Origin: Xanthomonas sp. DAR 34887
Lineage (GTDB): Bacteria > Pseudomonadota > Gammaproteobacteria > Xanthomonadales > Xanthomonadaceae
Reading direction: 5' to 3'
Length of the DNA: 64,000 nt
NCBI RefSeq assembly: GCF_041245805.1
Contig: NZ_CP162490.1
Coordinates: 3,139,001 to 3,203,000, forward strand
This document shows positions 57,975-64,000 of the stretch, one piece after another. The notes below the pieces were generated by a model that searched no databases, was not told the DNA's origin, and saw only the letters and a program-made list of their open reading frames with translations. Each line of letters starts with the position of its first letter. The stretch's first letter is position 1. Both the position numbers and the translations under genes were made by a program.

Positions 57975-59249
57975 ATGGAAGGTTCGCTTTTTTGCAGCGA
58001 AGTGCTGGAAGCACCCAGCCAGGCATGGTTGGGAACGGTGCGGTTGGCCACGCCGGTTTCGACCCAGGCATGGACGGTGGCCGCGCTGCTCATCGGCGCC
58101 TCGATCCTCGCCTGGCTGTTCGCCGGCCACTACACGCAGCGCGTGCACGTCACCGGCCTGCTGGTGCCGCGCGCCGGCTTGATCAGCCTGACCGCAAACA
58201 GCGTCGGCGTGGTCGAGCGCGTCGCCGCCGCGGAAGGCGATCGCGTCGTCGCCGGGCAGATCCTGGTGTCCTTGTCGGGCGAACACACCAGCAAGGCGCT
58301 GGGCAATACCGCGGCCGGCGTCAGTGCGCAGCTGCAGCGGCAGGCGGGCAGCCTGCGCCAGGACATCGGCGATGCGCTCACCCTGCGCGACAGGCAGGCC
58401 GAGGACAACCGCACCCAGCAAACCCTGCTGAAGGATCAGCTGGCGCAGATCGACGCGCAGATCGCGATCGAGAAGAAACAGATGGCGCTGGTCCAGGACC
58501 TGGTGAACAAGTGGTCCGGGCTGGTGGCCGGCGGCTATATTCCTGCGCTGCAGGTCGAGCAGGAAAAATCGGCGCTGCTCGCCGACGAATCGCAATTGCG
58601 CTCGCTGCAGCAGCAGCGCGCCGGCACGCGCCAGCAACTAAGCGCGCTCGACGACCAGCTGACCCAGTTGCCGCTGGCGGTCTCGGCCAAGCTCAACGAA
58701 CTGCGCCGGCAATTGGCGCAGGTCGAACAGGCGCTGGCGCAGAACGAAGCGACCCGCGCCAGCGAACTGCGCGCGCCGGCCAGCGGCATCGTGTCCTCGC
58801 TGCTGGTGAAGCCCGGCGCGTCGGTGTCGCTCGGGCAGCCGCTGCTCGCCATCGTGCCCGACGGTTCGCGGCTGCAGGCGCAGCTGCTGGTGCCCAGCCA
58901 GGCGGTCGGCTTCGTGCATCCGGGCGTGGATGTCACCCTGCACTATCAGGCCTTCCCCTATCAGAAATTCGGCCTGCAGCACGGTGTGGTGCGCAGCGTC
59001 TCGCGCAGCGCGCTGATGCCCGGCGAGGTGACGCTGCTGCTCGGCGGCGGCGCGCCGCCATCGACCGACTCGCTGTACCTGGCGCACGTGGATCTGGCCA
59101 ACCAGAACGTCCAGGCCTATGGACAGCAGCAGCCGTTGCGCCCAGGCATGGCGCTGGAGGCGGACATGCTGCTGGACCGGCGCCGCATCGTCGAATGGAT
59201 CTTCGAGCCGCTGTATGGCATGGGGCATCGCTGGAGCAGCGGTTCGTGA
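57975..59249 (+). CDS. HlyD family periplasmic adaptor (bacteriocin-type secretion)
   Basis: 424-residue membrane-fusion protein. One N-terminal helix (AWTVAALLIGASILAWLFAG), then the lipoyl half GLISLTANSVGVVERVAAAEGDRVVAGQILVSLSGEHTS, a long alpha-helical coiled-coil hairpin (about residues 115-260, LRQDIGDALTLRDRQAEDNR to LNELRRQLAQVEQALAQNEA), the second lipoyl half LRAPASGIVSSLLVKPGASV and a beta-barrel. Type typical of colicin V or RaxA-like export of peptides with a C39-peptidase ABC transporter, encoded next. ATG 57975 follows GGAAAG; the stop overlaps the exporter start in GTGA. Confidence 0.93.
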   Translation: MEGSLFCSEVLEAPSQAWLGTVRLATPVSTQAWTVAALLIGASILAWLFAGHYTQRVHVTGLLVPRAGLISLTANSVGVVERVAAAEGDRVVAGQILVSLSGEHTSKALGNTAAGVSAQLQRQAGSLRQDIGDALTLRDRQAEDNRTQQTLLKDQLAQIDAQIAIEKKQMALVQDLVNKWSGLVAGGYIPALQVEQEKSALLADESQLRSLQQQRAGTRQQLSALDDQLTQLPLAVSAKLNELRRQLAQVEQALAQNEATRASELRAPASGIVSSLLVKPGASVSLGQPLLAIVPDGSRLQAQLLVPSQAVGFVHPGVDVTLHYQAFPYQKFGLQHGVVRSVSRSALMPGEVTLLLGGGAPPSTDSLYLAHVDLANQNVQAYGQQQPLRPGMALEADMLLDRRRIVEWIFEPLYGMGHRWSSGS

Positions 59250-61441
59250 GTCGCCACGCCGAAGACCGCAGCGCGAACGGCGCCGGCCTGCATGCCGCGC
59301 GCGCGCAGGGCCTGCCGCCGCTGCGCTTCTGGCGCGCACGTAGCCTGCCGAACGTGCTGCAGTCCGAAGCGGCCGAATGCGGACTCGCCTGCCTGGCGAT
59401 GATCGCCGGCTACCACGGCCACCACACCGACCTGGCCGCGCTGCGCCGGCGCTTCACCCTGTCGCTGAAAGGCATGACCGCCCGGCGCCTGATCGAGGTC
59501 GCGCATGCGCTGGGGCTGCAATCGCGGCCGCTGCGGCTGGAGATGGAAGAACTCGGCCAGTTGCAGACGCCGTGCGTGCTGCATTGGGACCTCGATCATT
59601 TCGTGGTGCTGCACCAGGTCGGCAGGAACAAGGTCACCCTGCACGATCCGGCGGTGGGCGTACGCAGCCTGCCGCTGGCGGACGTCGCCCGGCATTTCAC
59701 CGGCGTCGCCATCGAGTTTTCGAAAGGCCCCACCTTCCAGCGCCAACGCGAGGCGCCGCCGGTCTCGCTGCGTTCGCTGGCCGGCTCGGTCCGCGGCCTG
59801 GGCCGCGGGCTCGCGCAGATCTTCGGCCTGGCGCTGGTACTGGAACTGTTCGCCCTGCTCGCGCCGTTGTTCATGCAGCTGGTGGTGGACCAGGTCATCG
59901 CCGACGGCGATCACGACCTGCTGACCTTCCTCGGGCTCAGCTTCGCCTTGCTGATCGTGCTGGAGACGCTGGTCTCGGCGTTGCGCAGCTGGACCGTGAT
60001 GTGGCTCAGCACCCACTTCAACCTGGGCTGGACCGGCAACGTGTTTCAGCACCTGATGCGGCTGCCGCATTCCTACTTCGGCGCGCGCCACCTCGGCGAC
60101 ATCGTGTCGCGCTTCGGCGCGATCGACGCGATCCAGCAGACCTTGACCACGCGCTTCGTCGAGATCCTGCTCGACGGCCTGATGGCCAGCATCACCCTGG
60201 TCGTGCTGTTCGTCTACAGTCCGCTGCTGTCGGCCATCGTGCTGGGCGCAGTGGCCCTGTATGCCGGCCTGCGGCTGCTGTATTTCCGCATCTACCGCGA
60301 AGCCAACCTCAGCCAGATCACGGTGACCGCGAAACAGCACAGCCGTTTCCTGGAAGCGGTGCGCGGGGTGCAGACGATCCGCCTGCACAACCAGGAAGCC
60401 GAGCAGACCGGGCGCTACCTCAACGCCGCGGCCGACACGCTCAATACCTCGATCGCGGTGCAGCGCCTGGACATGCTGTTCACCGCGCTGCAGGGTCTGG
60501 CCACCGGCGCACAGCGGCTGGGCGTGCTGTGGCTGGGCGCGTGGCTTGGCCTGAAGGGCCAGTTCACCGTCGGCATGCTGACCGCGTTCGTCGCCTATGG
60601 CGACCAGTTCAGCAGCCGCGTCGCCAGCCTCATCGATTACGCGATCGAACTGCGCATGCTGCGCCTGCAGGCCGAGCGCCTGGCCGACATCGTGCTGACC
60701 GCGCCGGAAGCCTACGCCAGCAGCGAGCACGTCGGCCCGCTGCCGGAACCGGGCGTGGCGTTCAACAAGGTCGGTTTCCGCTATGCCGAAGGCGAGCCAT
60801 GGATCCTGCGCGATTGCAGCTTCGAGGTGCGGCCGGGCGAATCGGTGGCCATCGTCGGGCCGTCCGGCTGCGGCAAGAGCACCTTGATCCGGCTGCTGCT
60901 GGGCCTGCTCGATCCGCAGCAGGGAACGATCGAGATCGGCGGCATCGACCTGCGCCGGCTCGGCAAGTCGCGCTACCGTTCGATGACCGCCAGCGTCATG
61001 CAGGACGATCACCTGTTCACCGGTTCGATCGCCGAAAACATCAGCCTGTTCGATGCCCTGGCCACGCCGCAGGACATCGAGGACGCGGCGCGCCTTGCCG
61101 GCGTGCACGACGACATCGTGGCGATGCCGATGGGCTATCACAGCCTGGTCGGCGACATGGGCTCCTCCCTTTCCGGTGGACAGCAGCAGCGCCTGTTCCT
61201 GGCCCGCGCGCTGTATCGGCGCCCGCAGATCCTGGTGCTGGACGAAGCCACCAGCCATCTGGACGTGGCCATGGAACGTCGGCTCAACAAGGCCATCAAG
61301 GCGCTGAACATCACCCGCATCGTGATCGCGCACCGGCCTGAAACCATCGCGCATGCGGACCGCGTCATCGAGTTGCACGAAGGCGCGGTTCGCCTGCGCC
61401 AGCCATCGGGGCATGCGGTCCCCGTTCCGAGCACGTCCTGA
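59246..61441 (+). CDS. Peptidase C39 domain ABC transporter (PCAT)
   Basis: 731-residue bacteriocin-type exporter that cleaves leader peptides after double glycine and exports the core. GTG start coupled to the adaptor. C39 domain (about 30-160) is intact: Gln39, Cys45 (LQSEAAECGLACLAMIAGY), His118 (WDLDHFVVLH), Asp134 (LHDPAVG). Membrane domain of about six helices, then NBD: Walker A GPSGCGKSTLIRLLL, Q-loop MQDDHLFTGSIAENISLF, signature LSGGQQQRLFLARAL, Walker B ILVLDEATSHLD, His in IAHRPETI. RaxB/CvaB-like. No precursor peptide is seen within the window. Confidence 0.95.
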   Translation: MSRHAEDRSANGAGLHAARAQGLPPLRFWRARSLPNVLQSEAAECGLACLAMIAGYHGHHTDLAALRRRFTLSLKGMTARRLIEVAHALGLQSRPLRLEMEELGQLQTPCVLHWDLDHFVVLHQVGRNKVTLHDPAVGVRSLPLADVARHFTGVAIEFSKGPTFQRQREAPPVSLRSLAGSVRGLGRGLAQIFGLALVLELFALLAPLFMQLVVDQVIADGDHDLLTFLGLSFALLIVLETLVSALRSWTVMWLSTHFNLGWTGNVFQHLMRLPHSYFGARHLGDIVSRFGAIDAIQQTLTTRFVEILLDGLMASITLVVLFVYSPLLSAIVLGAVALYAGLRLLYFRIYREANLSQITVTAKQHSRFLEAVRGVQTIRLHNQEAEQTGRYLNAAADTLNTSIAVQRLDMLFTALQGLATGAQRLGVLWLGAWLGLKGQFTVGMLTAFVAYGDQFSSRVASLIDYAIELRMLRLQAERLADIVLTAPEAYASSEHVGPLPEPGVAFNKVGFRYAEGEPWILRDCSFEVRPGESVAIVGPSGCGKSTLIRLLLGLLDPQQGTIEIGGIDLRRLGKSRYRSMTASVMQDDHLFTGSIAENISLFDALATPQDIEDAARLAGVHDDIVAMPMGYHSLVGDMGSSLSGGQQQRLFLARALYRRPQILVLDEATSHLDVAMERRLNKAIKALNITRIVIAHRPETIAHADRVIELHEGAVRLRQPSGHAVPVPSTS

Positions 61442-61520
61442 GCCCGCGCCTGCGCACCATCGCCGTCCGCTGCAGCGTCCACCACGTTCACCCGGTCTTT
61501 CCACTCGCGAGGTAGCCATC

Positions 61521-62096
61521 GTGTCATCGTCGGAAGCGTCATCCCTGAAAGTCGTCAACAACTTCGTCGACGTGCAGCATCTGCCGGAGCTGGTCAGCGG
61601 TCGCGGCGGCTGGGCCTACGGCATCTACCCGGGCCTGCTCGGCGACGCACATCCGTCCTGGCACATCCACCTGTGCGGCAGCCGCAACGCGCAGGACCGG
61701 GCCATCCACGACGACGTGCTCAACGCCACGCCGGGCCTGGAATCGCTCAACGACATGTGGCGCCACATCCGCGAGGAACTGGCGCCCGACTACGGCCTGG
61801 TCCGCGCCTACGTCAGCGGGCACACGCATGGCCAGGACGGTGTCGCGCATCACTACGCCAAGCCGTCGGACCAGGAGCGGGTCGCCCTGCTCTACACCAG
61901 CACCGAGTGGAAGGATGGCTGGGCCGGCGAAACCGTGTTCTACGATGCGGCGCGCGAATGCATCTCCATCCGCCCGCGTCCCGGCCGACTGGTGCTGTTC
62001 GACGGGACCATCGTGCGCGCCTCGCGCGCCCCGGCCCGCGATTGCCCGACGCTGTGCACCACCCTCGTCCTGCACATGCGGCGCATCCGCCGTTAG
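61521..62096 (+). CDS. Prolyl-hydroxylase-like 2OG-Fe(II) oxygenase homologue, apparently lacking active-site ligands
   Basis: 191 residues from a GTG with GAGGT upstream. The fold pattern is clear: RAYVSGHTHGQDGVAHH, VALLYTSTEWKDGWAGETVFYD, ISIRPRPGRLVLFDGTIVRASRAPARDC. In working relatives the first metal motif reads H-x-D (here His110-His111-Tyr112), the distal His stands where Arg166 is, and the 2OG-binding Arg before the last strand is where Cys179 is; GGET is AGET. By this by-eye alignment the protein should not bind iron or 2OG normally, so it may be a pseudoenzyme or binding protein. It follows the exporter by 80 bp. Confidence 0.75.
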   Translation: MSSSEASSLKVVNNFVDVQHLPELVSGRGGWAYGIYPGLLGDAHPSWHIHLCGSRNAQDRAIHDDVLNATPGLESLNDMWRHIREELAPDYGLVRAYVSGHTHGQDGVAHHYAKPSDQERVALLYTSTEWKDGWAGETVFYDAARECISIRPRPGRLVLFDGTIVRASRAPARDCPTLCTTLVLHMRRIRR

Positions 62097-62120
62097 GCGG
62101 CCCAGCAGGAGACGACTCCG

Positions 62121-63020
62121 ATGCAGACCATCCTGCCACGCAGCGCGCTCGCGACGGCGCTTCTGGTTTTCGCCCTGGCGCCGCATGCCGCGGCGGCAGA
62201 CGCGTTCGGCCGCAGCCGCAGCGACCAGGGCGAACCGTTGCGGATTCCGATCGCCGACGACAGCGGCCAGCCGTGGACGCTGCAAGGGCGCCTGTGCCGC
62301 CCCGAAGGCGCGCATCGCGCACGGCTGGTGGTGATCGCGCACGGCTCGCCGGCGAAAGCATCGGAACGGCCGGGCATGACGCTGGAGAGCTGCAGCGGCG
62401 AATCCGCGCAATGGTTCCTGCACCGGCACTACGCGGTCGCGCTGGTGCTGCGCCTGGGCTACGGCGCGACCGGCGGCCCCTGGACCGAGGGATACGACGG
62501 TTGCGACCGCGCCGACTATGCCAAGGCCGGTCTGGAGACGGCGCGGCAGCTGAAGACGATCGTGGATTTCGTCACCGCCCTGCCCGGCCTCGACCCGGGC
62601 GGCGCCATCGTCGTCGGCCAGTCGGCCGGCGGCTGGGGCACGCTGGCCTACGACAGCATGCCGCATCCCAACGTCGCCGCCTTCGTCAACATGGCCGGCG
62701 GCCGCGGCGGCCATTTCCACGATCGGGCCAACCGCAATTGCGCGCCGGAAAAACTGGTCGAGGCGGCAGGCCGCTTCGGCAAGACCGCGAGCACGCCGAT
62801 GCTGTGGATCTACACCGGCAACGACAGCTTCTTCGATCCGGCGCTGGCCGCCGCGCTGCATCGCAGCTTCGTGCAGGCCGGCGGCCGGGCCGAACTGGTC
62901 ACGCCCGCCGCCTACGGCGACGACGGGCACCACCTGTTCTTCGGCCGCGGCGGCTCGGCGATCTGGGGTCCGCCGGTCGCTGCCTACCTGAAGACGCTGG
63001 ACGCTGCGGCGTCCCCATGA
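62121..63020 (+). CDS. Secreted alpha/beta hydrolase
   Basis: 299 residues with signal peptide (RSALATALLVFALAPHAAA). Hydrolase core: RLVVIAHGSPAKASERPGM, YAVALVLRLGYGATGGPW, nucleophile elbow IVVGQSAGGWGTLAY, VNMAGGRGG, PMLWIYTGNDSFFDP and the His region DDGHHLFFGRGG. Several Cys (LCRPEG, LESCSGE, DGCDRAD, NRNCAPE) could form disulphides. The class is dienelactone-hydrolase/prolyl-peptidase-like; substrate unknown. AGGAG site before the ATG; 24 bp after the oxygenase homologue and overlapping the next gene by ATGA, so one operon. Confidence 0.88.
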   Translation: MQTILPRSALATALLVFALAPHAAAADAFGRSRSDQGEPLRIPIADDSGQPWTLQGRLCRPEGAHRARLVVIAHGSPAKASERPGMTLESCSGESAQWFLHRHYAVALVLRLGYGATGGPWTEGYDGCDRADYAKAGLETARQLKTIVDFVTALPGLDPGGAIVVGQSAGGWGTLAYDSMPHPNVAAFVNMAGGRGGHFHDRANRNCAPEKLVEAAGRFGKTASTPMLWIYTGNDSFFDPALAAALHRSFVQAGGRAELVTPAAYGDDGHHLFFGRGGSAIWGPPVAAYLKTLDAAASP

Positions 63021-64000
63021 CCTCCCCGACCATCCGCGCAGAGCACACGATGACCATGCAATCGATCCGGGACATCATCCAGACCGTCGGCCTGCACACC
63101 GCCGCCGAGAACATTCCGCTGATCACCAAGAAGGGCGGTGCCTACACCTGGCTGTTCGACCTGCGCCGGGTGTTCATGCGGCGCGAGGCGCTCGAGCAGA
63201 TCGCCCATGCGTTCTGGGAACGCAACGCCGCGCGCGCGCCGTTCCAGCTCGGCGGCCTGGAGACGGCGGCGATCCCGCTGCTCACCGCGCTGCTGCTGAC
63301 CGCGCCGAAGGAGCGTGGCGCGGTCAACGGCTTCATCATCCGCAAGGACCGCAAGACCACGGGCCTGGGCAATGCGATCGAAGGCGACGTGCTGGACCTG
63401 CCGATCGTGCTGGTCGACGACTCGCTGAACTCCGGCAACAGCGCCGAAAAGGCGCGCGCGGTCGTCGCCATGGCCGGCCACCCGCTTGCCGAGGTGTTCG
63501 TGGTGGTCGATTTCCTGTCCAAGGCCGGCATGCAGTGGCGCAAGACCCACGGCATCGCCGTGCAATCGCTGTTCACCCTGAAGGATTTCGATCTTCCGCC
63601 GGACCCCAGCACGCCGCACCCGACGCAGGGCTACCGCGAACTGTGGCGCACGGCGACGCCGGGCGGCTTCGCTTATCACGTGGTGCCGAAGTCCGCGCCG
63701 CTGCTGGTCGGCGACACCATCTACCGCGGCTGCGACGCGGCGAAGATGCAGGCGTTCTCCGCCGAAACCGGCGGACTGCGCTGGGAGTACCAGGTGACCG
63801 GCGCGGCCTACACCAAGAAAGGCATCTGGTCGTGCCCGGCCTATCACGACGGGCGCCTGTACTTCGGCGCCTACAACGGCACCGTGTACTGCCTGGACGC
63901 GGAAAGCGGCGAGGAGATCTGGACGCATCCGGACGGCGACTGGATCGGCGCCTCGCCGCTGCTGCTGCCCCAGCACAACCTGCTGTATGTCGGCATCGAG
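63017..64000 (+). CDS. Phosphoribosyltransferase domain fused to PQQ-type beta-propeller, C-terminus outside window
   Basis: 328 codons visible; no stop before the window end. Residues about 15-195 look like a type I (orotate-like) phosphoribosyltransferase: QLGGLETAAIPLLTALLL, a flexible-loop-like IIRKDRKTTGLGNAIEG and the PRPP motif LPIVLVDDSLNSGNSAEKA. From about residue 225 a beta-propeller begins with PQQ/BamB-like blades: PLLVGDTIYRGCDAAKMQAF-type, ETGGLRWEYQV, YHDGRLYFGAYNGTVYCLDAESGEEIWTH, PLLLPQHNLLYVGIE. No signal peptide, so probably cytosolic. The start overlaps the hydrolase stop by ATGA; ATGs at 63050 and 63056 are alternatives. I do not know this architecture from a described system. 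Confidence 0.85.
   Translation, partial: MTSPTIRAEHTMTMQSIRDIIQTVGLHTAAENIPLITKKGGAYTWLFDLRRVFMRREALEQIAHAFWERNAARAPFQLGGLETAAIPLLTALLLTAPKERGAVNGFIIRKDRKTTGLGNAIEGDVLDLPIVLVDDSLNSGNSAEKARAVVAMAGHPLAEVFVVVDFLSKAGMQWRKTHGIAVQSLFTLKDFDLPPDPSTPHPTQGYRELWRTATPGGFAYHVVPKSAPLLVGDTIYRGCDAAKMQAFSAETGGLRWEYQVTGAAYTKKGIWSCPAYHDGRLYFGAYNGTVYCLDAESGEEIWTHPDGDWIGASPLLLPQHNLLYVGIE

Noticed and set aside
57382..58182. Plus-strand frame before the HlyD gene, first considered as a precursor peptide
   Set aside because: Arg/Cys-rich, no leader motif, no ribosome site, and it runs into the HlyD gene in another frame.

Overview
The window is a GC-rich chromosome segment from a gammaproteobacterium of the Xanthomonadaceae, most likely Xanthomonas. 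The best markers are the arginine block, which encodes N-acetylornithine transcarbamylase (not ornithine transcarbamylase) with Glu92 and Lys302 at the positions known from the X. campestris enzyme, an ArgB-GNAT fusion kinase, an Oar-like TonB receptor, GTAG-headed REP palindromes, and an alpha-amino acid ester hydrolase very like that of X. citri. The species is not identified. Almost all DNA is coding, and the long antisense reading frames are by-products of high GC.

Layout. 1-2782: 5' part of a TonB-dependent receptor and a LacI-type regulator. 3030-3625: BolA and YciI proteins. 3995-7616: scpA-scpB-rluB. 7711-10806: two unknown envelope proteins, a lipoprotein and glutaminyl cyclase. 10985-13100: omega-amidase and methionine aminotransferase, the two halves of the glutamine transaminase/omega-amidase route. 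13318-20322: complete cytochrome c maturation operon ccmABCDEFGHI. 20513-21625: MetX-family acyltransferase, probably serine O-succinyltransferase, then a REP-rich spacer. 22112-28841: cydDC (minus) divergent from cydABX (plus) with a perfect FNR-type box between them. 28902-28978: tRNA-Pro(CGG) with promoter and terminator. 29263-33948: small secreted protein, cyclophilin-like protein, MFS transporter, alpha/beta hydrolase and the stump of a zinc alcohol dehydrogenase, facing a LysR regulator. 34025-40021: alpha-amino acid ester hydrolase, a Tat-exported GH95 glycosidase and a membrane diguanylate cyclase. 40078-51472: one co-directional arginine/proline block, argF'-argG-GNAT-argE'-argB(NAGS/K)-GNAT-argC-argH-yciI-proB-proA. 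51778-57355: envelope protein, cysS, sufE, an EntS-like exporter and an alpha/beta hydrolase.

57975 to the right edge holds the most unusual content. A tightly coupled operon encodes a HlyD-type adaptor, a C39-peptidase ABC exporter with all catalytic residues, a 2-oxoglutarate-oxygenase homologue that seems to have lost metal and cosubstrate ligands, a secreted alpha/beta hydrolase and a phosphoribosyltransferase domain fused to a PQQ-type beta-propeller (cut by the window end). It looks like the export and tailoring part of a peptide secretion system, but I see no precursor peptide inside the window.

Several intergenic repeat families recur: GTAG-headed REP/BIME palindromes, GGGATT-type heptamer palindromes placed between genes of operons (one runs into both argF' and argG), and a roughly 200-bp long inverted repeat, one copy of which was duplicated together with the first codons of sufE.
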